DNA of 27,360 nucleotides from UBA2040 sp002332715 (GCA_029242295.1 JAQWUF010000157.1:1-27360); one strand, 5' to 3'. Counted from the first letter of the stretch, positions 7,646 to 16,083 are shown. Notes: generated by a model from the letters alone, not told the origin. Numbers and translations are program-made.

Positions 7646-9604
7646 TTAACCAAGTTTCTCCGAAACACCCGAACCTTCGGCCTCCGAAAAATTCAGCATT
7701 TGTTTCACCGTTTTCACGATTCCCATTTTATCGAATCCACATTCTGCCCACAATTCTTTTTGGGTTCCATGGTGAACGTATCTATCTGGAATTCCAAGAC
7801 GAACAACTTGCGCAGAATAATTATGCTCGGCCATAAATTCAATAACTGCAGAACCAAATCCACCCATTACTGTTCCGTCCTCAACCGTAATTACTTTTTT
7901 GAATTTTGAAAAAACTTCATGCAACATTACCTCGTCGATTGGTTTTACAAAACGCATATCGTAATGCGCTACAGACATTCCCGTAGCTTTCATTTCGGCG
8001 ATTGCTTCAATGGCAAAATTTCCGGGGTGACCAATGGTCAATATCGCTAAGTCGGAACCGTTGGTCAACTTGCGACCTGTTCCCACTTTAATTTCTTTCA
8101 TGGCCGTTTTCCATTCCGTTATTACCCCTTTTCCTCGAGGGTAACGAATACTGAACGGACCTTTGTTTTCCAATTGCGAGGTGAACATCATGTTTCGCAA
8201 TTCAGATTCATTCATCGGTGCAGAAACAACCATGTTTGGAACACATCGCATGTACGCTAAATCGTAAGCTCCGTGATGCGTAGCACCATCAGCTCCAACT
8301 AATCCACCCCGATCCAAACAGAAAACAACATTTAGATTTTGTAGAGCAACATCATGTAATACCTGATCGTATGCACGCTGCATGAACGACGAATAAATAT
8401 TGCAAAACGGCACCAGACCTTGTGTCGCCAATCCAGCTGAAAAGGTAACGGCATGTTGTTCGGCAATGCCCACATCAAACGCACGATTCGGCATGGCTTT
8501 CATCATGATATTCAAGGAACATCCAGAAGGCATGGCAGGCGTAACACCCATAATTTTTTCGTTCTTTTCGGCCAATTCAACTATCGTATGACCAAAAACA
8601 TCTTGATATTTTGGTGGCTCCGGTTGTTTCGGAACAATCTTTACGATTTCACCGGTCTCCTTATTAAACACACCTGGCGCATGCCATTGTGTCGGATTTC
8701 CTTCTTCGGCAAACTTATAACCAGCTCCCTTTCGTGTAATACAATGTAAAATTTTCGGACCAGGAATGTCTTTTAAATCTTCTAATATTTTTGCCATTCC
8801 GATAGCATCATGCCCGTCAACTGGACCGAAATAACGGAATTTCAAGGATTCAAATAAGTTACTCTCCTTCATCAAACCTGTCTTCATCGCATTCGATATT
8901 TTCGAAGCAATGGTTTGCGCATCCGGACCAAATTTGGATATTTTCCCGAGTAATTTCCATATATCGTCTTTTACTTTGTTGTACGTATGCGAAGTAGTAA
9001 TGTCGGTCAAATATTGGTTCAATGCGCCAACGTTCGGGTCAATCGACATACAATTATCGTTCAAAATCACTAACAAATTGGCATTTTTTTCAAATCCAGC
9101 GTGATTCATTCCTTCGAAAGCCAATCCGGCTGTCATAGCGCCATCACCTATTACAGCAATGTGTTGACGATCTTTTTCGCCCATATAATTGTTGGCAACC
9201 GCCATACCAAGAGCTGCAGAAATGGAAGTAGAACTGTGACCAACACCGAAGGTATCAAATTCACTTTCAGAACGTTTAGGGAAACCAGAAATACCGCCTT
9301 TATTTCTATTGGTATGAAAAACACCACGTCGACCTGTTAGGATTTTGTGTCCATAAGCTTGATGACCAACATCCCAAACCAACTGATCGTACGGTGTATT
9401 GAAAACATAATGCAAGGCAACCGTCATTTCAATTACGCCAAGGCTTGCGCCGAAGTGAGAATTTCCAATTTCAGAGATTACATCAACTATGTATTGACGC
9501 AATTCTTCTGAAACCTGCGGTAAATCGTCCACAGAAAAATTCTTACGAAGATCTTCGGGCAAATTTATTTTTTCGAGAAACGGTCCAGGCTTGTATGTGT
9601 GCAT
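7646..9604 (-). CDS. dxs: 1-deoxy-D-xylulose-5-phosphate synthase
   Basis: Dxs condenses pyruvate and glyceraldehyde-3-phosphate, with thiamine diphosphate, in the first step of the MEP isoprenoid pathway. The 652-residue length is slightly above the usual 620-640. Key features are GNSHFGASLGVIE with the expected catalytic His at 50, the ThDP motif GDGAMTAG at 153-160 through NDN at 182-184, GIAEQHAVTFSAGLA in the pyrimidine-binding domain, and DRGGLVGADGATHHG. The transketolase C-terminal domain (for example VTVEDGTVMGGFGSAV) is complete, followed by a short polar tail. It is monocistronic, with its own promoter upstream and a palindromic repeat on each side. Confidence 0.97.
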   Translation of the reverse strand: MHTYKPGPFLEKINLPEDLRKNFSVDDLPQVSEELRQYIVDVISEIGNSHFGASLGVIEMTVALHYVFNTPYDQLVWDVGHQAYGHKILTGRRGVFHTNRNKGGISGFPKRSESEFDTFGVGHSSTSISAALGMAVANNYMGEKDRQHIAVIGDGAMTAGLAFEGMNHAGFEKNANLLVILNDNCMSIDPNVGALNQYLTDITTSHTYNKVKDDIWKLLGKISKFGPDAQTIASKISNAMKTGLMKESNLFESLKFRYFGPVDGHDAIGMAKILEDLKDIPGPKILHCITRKGAGYKFAEEGNPTQWHAPGVFNKETGEIVKIVPKQPEPPKYQDVFGHTIVELAEKNEKIMGVTPAMPSGCSLNIMMKAMPNRAFDVGIAEQHAVTFSAGLATQGLVPFCNIYSSFMQRAYDQVLHDVALQNLNVVFCLDRGGLVGADGATHHGAYDLAYMRCVPNMVVSAPMNESELRNMMFTSQLENKGPFSIRYPRGKGVITEWKTAMKEIKVGTGRKLTNGSDLAILTIGHPGNFAIEAIAEMKATGMSVAHYDMRFVKPIDEVMLHEVFSKFKKVITVEDGTVMGGFGSAVIEFMAEHNYSAQVVRLGIPDRYVHHGTQKELWAECGFDKMGIVKTVKQMLNFSEAEGSGVSEKLG

Positions 9605-9620
9605 TTTCTGAAATCTATTA

Positions 9621-9652
9621 CAAACTTATTGGTAATTGGTCTAGTAACCAAC
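9621..9652 (-). promoter_or_regulatory. Promoter of dxs
   Basis: On the minus strand TAAGTTTG (9621-9628) matches the -7 consensus TAnnTTTG. A GTTG/TTGTTGG element about 20 bases upstream (9649-9655) serves as the -33 element. The -7 box ends 16 bases before the dxs ATG. Confidence 0.65.
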
Positions 9653-9710
9653 AAGTGAGACTTTTATTTTGTTCGGAGTGTTAAATTTTGGGAAATATGT
9701 TGGGTTTTCC

Positions 9711-9803
9711 GAATGCAGAGGCGCAGAGAACGCCGAGGGGGTTTTCAAGTCAGCATAAGAACTATTACTGCACAAACTCCGCGTTCTCAGGGCCTCTGCA
9801 TTC
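9711..9803. repeat. Imperfect palindromic dispersed repeat, copy 2, overlapping a gene end
   Basis: Two 27-base arms, 9711-9737 and 9777-9803, are inverted copies of each other with about five mismatches; they begin GAATGCAGAGG and end CCTCTGCATTC. The 39-base loop could allow a long hairpin. The right arm includes two bases of the stop codon of the glycosyltransferase gene (9802-9804), and related CTGCGCAGAG sequence continues into its last codons (to about 9822). The shared CGCAGAG core ties it to the repeat at 7545-7640. It could act as a terminator or 3' stabiliser for the minus-strand gene. Confidence 0.7.
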
Positions 9804-10788
9804 AAATAAATCTGCGCAGAGCACCAACAATCCCATTCACATCCTGATCCATCATACACCCAAAATGCTTCTTCGGACAAGCCGAATACCCAATTTTGGA
9901 ACACGGTCGACAAGACAGCTCTTTCACTTCATGAATCGAGTAAAATTCTGGTTTTTTTGGAAAATATGGATACATTCCTAATTCGGGAACGGTATTTCCC
10001 CAGACAGAAACGACAGGTACCTCAAAACAAGAAGCAATGTGCATTAACCCCGTATCATGCGTCATTAAAACAGAAGCTTGTTTAACAATGGAAGCGCTTT
10101 GCTGCAGGTTAAATTTCCCACATGGATTAATGATGGTTTTGTTTTTCAATTGAGCAACAATTTCATTTCCCTTGGCTTCGTCTTCCGATCCACCTATAAG
10201 CACAATGGGTAGATCAATTTCATTTAGAATTTCAACAAATTTTTCCGTCGGCAAAGATTTTGTGGCAAATTGCGCGCCAATTGCAACGCCAATATATTTT
10301 TCAGAATTCAGCTTCAATTTCTTCTGAACATTGACTTCATTTTCTTCAGAAATATAAAATTCACAGGGCAAATCATCTTTTTTCACACCTAGAGATTCCA
10401 CCGTTTCCATATACCGATCCACGATGTGAACCTTCGGCATTTTATCCATTTTGAGGTTCACCAACATCCATTTCCGCACATTTAATTTCTTGAACGATTC
10501 AGACGGTTTCCCCAATTTTTTCTTTAGGGCAAGGGTTCGAACGTTGTGGTGTAAATCGATTATTTGATCAAAATTCTCTGTTTTTAACTCGTCGAGAATT
10601 TCATCTATTGATTTTTCTATTGTCCAGAGTTTATCAATTCGAGGATTGTTTTCGAGCAGTGCAGAAAACTTTGTTTTAGTGAGATAATGAATTTCAACAT
10701 CCTTCAATTGTTCTTTCAATCCACGCAAAACGGGTGTCGTCAAAACGATATCGCCGATGGAACTGAAACGAACTATTAGGATTTTCAT
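9802..10788 (-). CDS. Glycosyltransferase family 9 (heptosyltransferase-like)
   Basis: The 328-residue protein resembles ADP-heptose:LPS heptosyltransferases, which add sugars to the lipopolysaccharide core on the cytoplasmic face of the inner membrane. The N-terminus MKILIVRFSSIGDIVLTTPV is the GT9 signature. The C-terminal half has the nucleotide-sugar site MTHDTGLMHIASCFEVPVVSVWGNT. A cysteine cluster near the end (SCRPCSKIGYSACPKKHFGC) is common in Bacteroidota members of the family. The donor sugar cannot be read from sequence. The last codons and the stop lie in or next to a palindromic repeat, so the extreme C-terminus (ALRRFI) may come from the repeat. It is divergent from the yebC-family gene. 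Confidence 0.85.
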   Translation of the reverse strand: MKILIVRFSSIGDIVLTTPVLRGLKEQLKDVEIHYLTKTKFSALLENNPRIDKLWTIEKSIDEILDELKTENFDQIIDLHHNVRTLALKKKLGKPSESFKKLNVRKWMLVNLKMDKMPKVHIVDRYMETVESLGVKKDDLPCEFYISEENEVNVQKKLKLNSEKYIGVAIGAQFATKSLPTEKFVEILNEIDLPIVLIGGSEDEAKGNEIVAQLKNKTIINPCGKFNLQQSASIVKQASVLMTHDTGLMHIASCFEVPVVSVWGNTVPELGMYPYFPKKPEFYSIHEVKELSCRPCSKIGYSACPKKHFGCMMDQDVNGIVGALRRFI

Positions 10789-10792
10789 GCGT

Positions 10793-10800
10793 CAAAAATA
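10793..10800 (-). promoter_or_regulatory. -7 promoter element for the glycosyltransferase gene
   Basis: TATTTTTG on the minus strand matches TAnnTTTG and ends four bases before the ATG at 10788. No convincing -33 element is seen. If used, the transcript would start at or next to the start codon. Confidence 0.45.
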
Positions 10801-10872
10801 GATATTTATGTGGCGATTAAGTTATTGTTCATACTTTTTTGTCCAGAAGCACTAAAGTAGCAAGGGATAAAC

Positions 10873-10903
10873 TTTTAAACCCGCAACTTTCTATTTAAAT
10901 TTG
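10873..10903 (+). promoter_or_regulatory. Promoter of the yebC-family gene
   Basis: TAAATTTG at 10896-10903 matches the -7 consensus. A TTTT run at 10873-10876 lies 19 bases upstream as a variant -33 element. The ATG follows 20 bases after the -7 box. Confidence 0.6.
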
Positions 10904-10923
10904 GGCACTTAAAAAATTCAGAA

Positions 10924-11634
10924 ATGGGAAGAGCGTTTGAATACCGTAGAGCAGCAAAAGAAAAGCGTTGGGACAAAATGTCGAAATTGTTTCCTCGATT
11001 GGGGAAAGCGATTACGATGGCGGCCAAAGAAGGTGGCGAAGATCCAGCTATGAACGGGTCGTTACGCTCAGCGATTCAAAATGCGAAGGCCCAAAACATG
11101 CCGAAAGACAATATTGAAGCGGCTATCAAAAGAGCTTCGGCGAAGGATGTTGAAGCATTCCACGAAATTATTTACGAAGGAAAAGGACCTCACGGTGTTT
11201 TGGTCTTTATGGAATGCGCAACAGACAATCCAACGCGAACAGTGGCGAATGTAAAATCGTACTTTAATAAAGCGAATGGAGCTATTGTAGCAACGGGTTC
11301 ATTGGAATTTATGTTCAACCGCAAATGCATCTTCGAGATTGAAAAAGCGGAAGGAATGGACCCAGAGGAATTGGAGCTTGAACTAATCGATGCTGGTTTG
11401 GAAGAAATCGAAGTTTTGGAAGATAAATTCGTGATTTATGGCGATTACACGTCTTTCGGAACTCTGGCGACGGCCTTGGAAGAAAAAGGAATTGAGCCAA
11501 CAAAATCGAATTTGGAGCGTATTCCAACTTCACCCGTTGAGTTTTCTGACGAACAATTGGTCGATATTGAAAAAATGTTGGATAAAATCGAAGACGATGA
11601 CGACATTCAACAAGTTTTCACCAACATTGCCTAA
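10924..11634 (+). CDS. YebC/PmpR/TACO1-family protein
   Basis: The 236-residue cytoplasmic protein has the three-domain layout of the YebC/TACO1 family. The N-terminus (MGRAFEYRRAAKEKRWDKMS) is followed by the signature GGEDPAMNGSLRSAIQNAKA and MPKDNIEAAIKRA. The central EIIYEGKGPHGVLVF and VANVKSYFNKANGAI segments are family-typical. Members were named transcriptional regulators, while later work ties the family to relief of ribosome stalling, so the specific role here is open. Many YebC proteins begin MAGHSKW; the MGRAFEYRR form is usual in Bacteroidota. It has its own promoter and ends before a hairpin at 11671. Confidence 0.9.
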   Translation: MGRAFEYRRAAKEKRWDKMSKLFPRLGKAITMAAKEGGEDPAMNGSLRSAIQNAKAQNMPKDNIEAAIKRASAKDVEAFHEIIYEGKGPHGVLVFMECATDNPTRTVANVKSYFNKANGAIVATGSLEFMFNRKCIFEIEKAEGMDPEELELELIDAGLEEIEVLEDKFVIYGDYTSFGTLATALEEKGIEPTKSNLERIPTSPVEFSDEQLVDIEKMLDKIEDDDDIQQVFTNIA

Positions 11635-11670
11635 TTAATTTATCGAGAATTCATAAATTTATGCTTTGAT

Positions 11671-11701
11671 ACAATAAAATCGGGCTTTTCCGTTTTATTG
11701 T
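11671..11701. terminator. AT-rich hairpin, probable terminator after the yebC-family gene
   Basis: The arms ACAATAAAATCGG and CCGTTTTATTGT pair over 12 base pairs with one bulged base around a short loop. The T-rich right arm can serve as the U-tract on the plus strand. It lies 36 bases after the yebC-family stop and 20 bases before the sprE start, so it may also fall in the sprE leader. Confidence 0.5.
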
Positions 11702-11721
11702 TAGTCAAGAAAACCAGTTTA

Positions 11722-14394
11722 ATGATTAATTTTTTCAGATTCAGTATAGGAGCAGCTTTGCTCCTTTTTGTTCTTATTGCGTGCAACCCCGCTAAGAATA
11801 CGGCTGTCAATCGCTTTTATCATAGCACCACTTCGCACTACAATGGATATTTCAACGCCAATTTATTGTTGGATCAAGCCTTGTCGGATTACCGAAGAAA
11901 TGTAGTGGAGGATTATTACACCTTGCTTCCTCTTCAGAATTATCCAGATACGGGCGCTGTTAAAAATTTGTACCCTGCGATTGACACTGCCATTGCGAAA
12001 TGCACAAAAGTGATTCAGAATCACAGCATGCCGGGTAGCGCACGTCCTTCGAGAAAGAAAGAAGAAAACAATAATTACATTGATGAAAACTGGACCACGG
12101 TTGGTCGCGCAAGTTATATCCGAAGAGATTATGAACAAGCGATGAAGAACTTCATGTTCATCAAGAAGTTTTACACCAATGACGAGTCTAATTTTGTCGG
12201 CGAATTGTGGATGGCAAAAACGAATCTTGTTCTTGGAAAATATACTGAAGCTGGATTCAACTTGGACATTCTCGACCAAGCATTGATTTCAGAAAAGGAA
12301 GCAGCAAAACAAAAGACGTTCAAAAATTTCATTAAGAATTTAAAGAAATCGAAGAAACAAAAGGAAAAGGACAAAGAGGAAGAAGTGGCGACTGTGCCGA
12401 AAGAAATTTATCCAGAAATGTACTTGACCAAAGCGGAATTGAATTTGATTCGTGGCGAAAAAGAAGAGGCGATTGCAAATTTGAATTTAGCAGCAAAATA
12501 TATAAAACGCAAGGCCGACAAAGCAAGAGTTTATTTCATTTTGGGTCAGTTGAATGAAGAAGGGGGGAATGCGTCAGCAGCTATTGCCAATTACACCAAA
12601 GTTTTAAAGAGTAACGCACCTTACGAAATGGCATTTAGCGCTCGATTGAAAAGAGCATTTTTAGGCGGAAGCGACAAGTTAATCAAGGACTTAAACAAGA
12701 TGTTGGATGATCCGAAAAATGCAGAATTCAAGGATCAAATTTATTACGCATTGGCCAATATTGAATTATCAAAAGGGAATGAACCTCAAGCTGTGCATTA
12801 TTTAACAGAATCAGCGTTTTATAGCACGACGAACAGCCGGCAAAAAGGGATGGCATATGAGAAAATGGGTAATTTGCGTTTTGCGAAGAAAGACTATATA
12901 CCAGCTCAGAAATATTATGATTCGTGTGCAAGAGTTATAAATGGTAAATACCCAAATGCCGAAGCCATACGTAACAAAGCATCCAAATTAAGAGAATTAG
13001 TGCAAGCGGTTGAGCTAGCGCAATTTGAAGATAGTGTTCAACGAATTGCAGGTATGAGTGAGTCCGATCAATTGACGTATTTAGAGGAAGTTGGAAAGAC
13101 CTTAAAATCCAGAGAAGAAGAAAGAAAAAAACGTGAGGCTGAAAAGCTAATTGCACTTCAGAAAAATCAGAATGCATTCAACCAAACTCAAAGTGGCAGT
13201 AAGTTTATCTTCACCAATGCCAAAGCTCGTGCGGAGGGGTTTGAAGATTTTAAAAGACTTTGGGGCGATCGAACTAATGAAGATGATTGGCGACGAAGTG
13301 ACAAAATTGTCATTGCAACGTTTATCGATGAAAATGGAATAGAAGTACTGGTCGACAGCGCTGAGGTGGTGGACGAACCCACAGATCCATATAGTATAGA
13401 AGCATTATCGAAAAACATTCCGAAGGGAGATTCAGCCATTTTAGCCTCGCAAAACAGATTGGTCAAAGCGCGATATGCGGCGGGAATAATTTACAAGGAC
13501 CAATTGAACGAAGCAAAATTAGCGACAGATCAGTTTACAGCAGTGGTGGAAAAAGATTTCGAAACGGATTATAAGGCAATGTCAGCTTTTCAGATGTATC
13601 GAATGAATGAAGCCACGAATAGATCGGAAGCGGACATTCATAAGAGTTATATATTGAATTATTACCCGAATTCTGATTACGCCTGCTATTTGCGCGATCC
13701 AGATTGTTTCGTGAAGAAAAAAGAGTACGAAGCAAAAGCGCAAAAGGATTACGTGTATACGCTGAGCAGATATAGTCAAGGTTTGTATTATCCTGCGCTG
13801 GTGAGTGCCGAAGAAGTGCTTTTGAATGAACCTGAAAACGAGTATCGATCGAAATATATGTTGTTAAAGGCTATGTGTCAAGGAAAATTAAATCCAGAAA
13901 AAACAACATTATTACCGACTTTGAATTTAATTACAAAAGAATTCCCTAAAACGACAGAAGCAATACGAGCTCAGGAAATGATAGATATAATAAAAAACGG
14001 TTTCTCTAAGTTTGAACTGGTAGATTTTACAAAAAAATCTTTGTATACCTACGATGACAAATTGGAGCACTTTGTTTTAATTTTCATTCCTAAAGATGAC
14101 AACTCGAGTTTATCCAAGAATAAAATCGTCGATTTCAACATAGAGTTCTACTCCAGAGCTAAATTAAAGGTAAGTTCGAAGATATATGGAGACGACCAAA
14201 GCATCGTGGTTATAGATAAATTTGAAAATGATTTGGAGGCAAAGGAATATATGCGGACCTTTAAAGCCACAAGAAAGCATTTGATGGATCTTCAAGTTGC
14301 TAAGACAACTTTAATTACTCTACCTAATTTGAAAACACTTTTTGAAACGCAAAAACTAAATGAATACGAAATGTTTTGCGAAGAGTATTATTAG
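11722..14394 (+). CDS. sprE: T9SS periplasmic lipoprotein PorW/SprE, TPR-rich
   Basis: SprE (PorW in Porphyromonas) is a lipoprotein needed for type IX secretion and, in gliding species, for motility. I start at the ATG at 11722, giving 890 residues; an in-frame TTG at 11698 lies inside a hairpin and is unlikely. The signal peptide ends in the lipobox LIAC, with lipidated Cys 21. The mature N-terminus NRFYHSTTSHYNGYFNANLL matches the family opening. Multiple TPR-like helical pairs follow, for example ELWMAKTNLVLGKYTEAGFN and AYEKMGNLRFAKKDYIPAQK. A charged stretch near residues 460-490 (REEERKKREAEK) is likely coiled coil. The C-terminal segment contains a beta-rich domain. It heads a run with the bactofilin, atpZ and AtpI-like genes. 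Confidence 0.87.
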   Translation: MINFFRFSIGAALLLFVLIACNPAKNTAVNRFYHSTTSHYNGYFNANLLLDQALSDYRRNVVEDYYTLLPLQNYPDTGAVKNLYPAIDTAIAKCTKVIQNHSMPGSARPSRKKEENNNYIDENWTTVGRASYIRRDYEQAMKNFMFIKKFYTNDESNFVGELWMAKTNLVLGKYTEAGFNLDILDQALISEKEAAKQKTFKNFIKNLKKSKKQKEKDKEEEVATVPKEIYPEMYLTKAELNLIRGEKEEAIANLNLAAKYIKRKADKARVYFILGQLNEEGGNASAAIANYTKVLKSNAPYEMAFSARLKRAFLGGSDKLIKDLNKMLDDPKNAEFKDQIYYALANIELSKGNEPQAVHYLTESAFYSTTNSRQKGMAYEKMGNLRFAKKDYIPAQKYYDSCARVINGKYPNAEAIRNKASKLRELVQAVELAQFEDSVQRIAGMSESDQLTYLEEVGKTLKSREEERKKREAEKLIALQKNQNAFNQTQSGSKFIFTNAKARAEGFEDFKRLWGDRTNEDDWRRSDKIVIATFIDENGIEVLVDSAEVVDEPTDPYSIEALSKNIPKGDSAILASQNRLVKARYAAGIIYKDQLNEAKLATDQFTAVVEKDFETDYKAMSAFQMYRMNEATNRSEADIHKSYILNYYPNSDYACYLRDPDCFVKKKEYEAKAQKDYVYTLSRYSQGLYYPALVSAEEVLLNEPENEYRSKYMLLKAMCQGKLNPEKTTLLPTLNLITKEFPKTTEAIRAQEMIDIIKNGFSKFELVDFTKKSLYTYDDKLEHFVLIFIPKDDNSSLSKNKIVDFNIEFYSRAKLKVSSKIYGDDQSIVVIDKFENDLEAKEYMRTFKATRKHLMDLQVAKTTLITLPNLKTLFETQKLNEYEMFCEEYY

Positions 14395-14411
14395 AATAAT
14401 AACTGGATAAG

Positions 14412-14828
14412 ATGATGGGAAAGAAGAATAACAGCGGAAATTTTGAAGCACCAGATCGACTGAACAGGTTGGTTGAAGGAGCAAAAATCATAGGGGAATT
14501 AATTACTGATTCTAGTATACGAATTGACGGTGAGGTTCAAGGCAATATTGCTTGTGCCGGCAAAGTCTTGATTGGTGAAAATGCTGTCATTAAAGGAAAT
14601 TTGACCTGCAAAGAAGCCGATGTTGAAGGCCGAATTACGGGAAATCTTAATGTAGAAGCACTTTTAACTTTGCGTGAAAAATCTAAGATTGAAGGGGATA
14701 TTTCTACAGCAAAAATTGAAATTCATCAAGGAGCTATTTTCATGGGTAATTGCTCAATGGGTGGCGCAGTGTCTTCTAGACCGAAGCAAAAAACGCAATC
14801 TGAGAATCAACCAGATATCGTTTATTAA
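14412..14828 (+). CDS. Bactofilin (polymer-forming cytoskeletal protein)
   Basis: Bactofilins form nucleotide-independent filaments near the inner membrane that organise cell shape or local assemblies. The 138-residue protein has the family core of short beta-helix repeats at about residues 25-115, seen as regular hydrophobic/Gly steps: IRIDGEVQGNIACAGKVLIG, AVIKGNLTCKEADVEGRITG and KSKIEGDISTAKIEIHQGA. A polar tail follows. Translation may start at either ATG of the ATGATG at 14412 or 14415. It begins 18 bases after sprE, and its stop shares one base with the atpZ start, so co-translation is likely. Confidence 0.92.
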   Translation: MMGKKNNSGNFEAPDRLNRLVEGAKIIGELITDSSIRIDGEVQGNIACAGKVLIGENAVIKGNLTCKEADVEGRITGNLNVEALLTLREKSKIEGDISTAKIEIHQGAIFMGNCSMGGAVSSRPKQKTQSENQPDIVY

Positions 14829-15049
14829 TGAGTAAGTCCTCTTCTCCCATGAAGAAATACGCCCGATTTTCGGGAATTGTAATTCAGATGGGAGTGATTA
14901 TTGGGCTGTTTTCATGGCTCGGCACTTATTTAGATGATAGGTATAAAACAGAAAACATTTGGGCCATCGTTTTGGCGCTAAGTGGCGTCTTTTTGGCGAT
15001 GTATTTAGTTATAAAAGAAGTCATAAACAGCAGCAAGGAAGATGAATAA
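14828..15049 (+). CDS. atpZ: AtpZ/AtpI-family small membrane protein
   Basis: The 73-residue protein has two membrane helices: IVIQMGVIIGLFSWLGTYLDD and a second segment IWAIVLALSGVFLAMYLVI. They are joined by DDRYKTEN, the typical AtpZ pattern. AtpZ is thought to help assemble or stabilise the rotary F0F1 ATP synthase, possibly with magnesium transport together with AtpI. It overlaps the bactofilin stop by one base and the next gene by eight bases. ATP synthase structural genes, usually close by in related genomes as I recall, are not in this window. Confidence 0.85.
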   Translation: MSKSSSPMKKYARFSGIVIQMGVIIGLFSWLGTYLDDRYKTENIWAIVLALSGVFLAMYLVIKEVINSSKEDE

Positions 15050-15410
15050 ATTAGCACTTTATAATGTGTTGAGCTTAACTGGATTTATTGCTCTTGCCTT
15101 CGTGATTATCAAAATGTTTGTCCCCAATTTAAATTTAAAAATTTTATTTCTCGGCCTTTTTGCAAGTTGGCTCATACTGATGGTCGGCGTTCAAATCGTT
15201 CACTTTAAATTCAAAGAAGGTCAGTTTATCAACCGGTTTTTAATGGCCACTGTTTTTCAAATTTTAGCTTTCTTGGGATTAGCTGTTTATATGATATTTA
15301 GTAATATACAAGCCTCCCCAAACATTCTTTTAAGTGTTGTTTTCACGCACATGGCGGGATTATTTATTCAAACCATCTTCTTTTTAAAGCAAAGTCAAAA
15401 GTCGGTTTAA
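15042..15410 (+). CDS. AtpI-like four-helix membrane protein (DUF6168-like)
   Basis: The 122-residue protein has four hydrophobic segments at about residues 9-27, 32-52, 68-88 and 95-116, with very few charged residues between them. The size, topology and place directly after atpZ fit the second accessory membrane protein found upstream of atpB in Flavobacteriales (AtpI-like, labelled DUF6168 from memory). No catalytic motif is visible. It starts inside the last codons of atpZ, so its translation is coupled. The function as an ATP synthase accessory protein is inferred from context only. Confidence 0.65.
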   Translation: MNKLALYNVLSLTGFIALAFVIIKMFVPNLNLKILFLGLFASWLILMVGVQIVHFKFKEGQFINRFLMATVFQILAFLGLAVYMIFSNIQASPNILLSVVFTHMAGLFIQTIFFLKQSQKSV

Positions 15411-15467
15411 ATCACGGAACATAACTCAGTAGGTTTTTTTATTTCACCTAAACTTTTTTCGTTTTAA

Positions 15468-15500
15468 TTTGTTTTGATTAAAAAACAATCATTATATTTG
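15468..15500 (+). promoter_or_regulatory. Promoter of bcp
   Basis: TTTG (15468-15471), a 21-base spacer and TATATTTG (15493-15500) match the Bacteroidota -33/-7 pattern. The box ends 17 bases before the bcp ATG and separates bcp from the atpZ run. Confidence 0.7.
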
Positions 15501-15517
15501 ATTAATATTTCGTCAAA

Positions 15518-15985
15518 ATGGAACATTTAAAAGTAGGAGATAAGGCGCCAAGTTGGTCTGGAAAGGATCAAAACGGTAAGGCTATAAACCAAAAAAGCTA
15601 CGAAGGAAAGAAGGCTGTTGTCTATTTTTATCCCAAAGACAATACACCTGGATGCACAACGCAAGCTTGTAATATTCGAGATAATTGGTCTGAACTTCAA
15701 AAAAAGGGTATTGAAGTAATAGGAGTAAGCGCCGATTCAGAGAAAAGCCACCAGAAGTTTATCGATAAGTTTCAATTGCCATTTGCCTTAGTTGCGGACG
15801 AGCAAAAAGAAATGATAGAAACGTTTGGAGTTTGGGGCGAGAAAAAATTTATGGGGAAAATTTATGATGGCATTCATCGTACCACCTTTGTTTTAGATGA
15901 AACGGGGACAATCAAGGGAATTATCGACAAGCCAAAAACCAAAGCTCATACCGAAGAAATTTTAAAAATATTTAAGGAAGAATAG
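15518..15985 (+). CDS. bcp: Thiol peroxidase, AhpC/TSA-type (Bcp/PrxQ)
   Basis: Bcp reduces hydrogen peroxide and organic peroxides with electrons from thioredoxin, in the cytoplasm. The 155-residue protein opens LKVGDKAPSW and carries the active-site motif PKDNTPGCTTQACNIRD. The peroxidatic Cys is residue 46 and the resolving Cys is residue 51, as in E. coli (45 and 50). RTTFVLDETGTIKGI near the end is also family-typical. It has its own promoter, and recA follows 98 bases downstream. Confidence 0.95.
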   Translation: MEHLKVGDKAPSWSGKDQNGKAINQKSYEGKKAVVYFYPKDNTPGCTTQACNIRDNWSELQKKGIEVIGVSADSEKSHQKFIDKFQLPFALVADEQKEMIETFGVWGEKKFMGKIYDGIHRTTFVLDETGTIKGIIDKPKTKAHTEEILKIFKEE

Positions 15986-15990
15986 AACAA

Positions 15991-16005
15991 CGTAAATAGT
16001 TTACG
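15991..16005. repeat. 15-base perfect palindrome between bcp and recA
   Basis: CGTAAATAGTTTACG has two 6-base arms around a 3-base centre. No T-run follows, so it is a poor intrinsic terminator. It is a candidate operator for recA or a short mRNA hairpin. Confidence 0.4.
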
Positions 16006-16015
16006 GCCTGATGAA

Positions 16016-16024
16016 TAATCTTTG
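16016..16024 (+). promoter_or_regulatory. Possible -7 element of recA
   Basis: TAATCTTTG resembles TAnnTTTG with one extra base. It lies 59 bases before the recA ATG, leaving a leader of about 55 bases. No clear -33 element is seen. Confidence 0.3.
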
Positions 16025-16083
16025 TGCCGTTCAATATATAAATTAAACCATTCCGCCTTGGTGGAAAACTAAACATAACCGAT

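Noticed and set aside
9641..9913. Minus-strand open frame across the palindromic repeat
   Set aside because: It overlaps the glycosyltransferase 3' end and the repeat, and its translation resembles no protein.
11698..11721. TTG start for sprE adding eight residues
   Set aside because: It lies in the 11671-11701 hairpin, and the ATG at 11722 gives a normal lipoprotein signal.
15991..16005. Calling the palindrome a LexA box
   Set aside because: It does not match a LexA consensus that I can name for this phylum.
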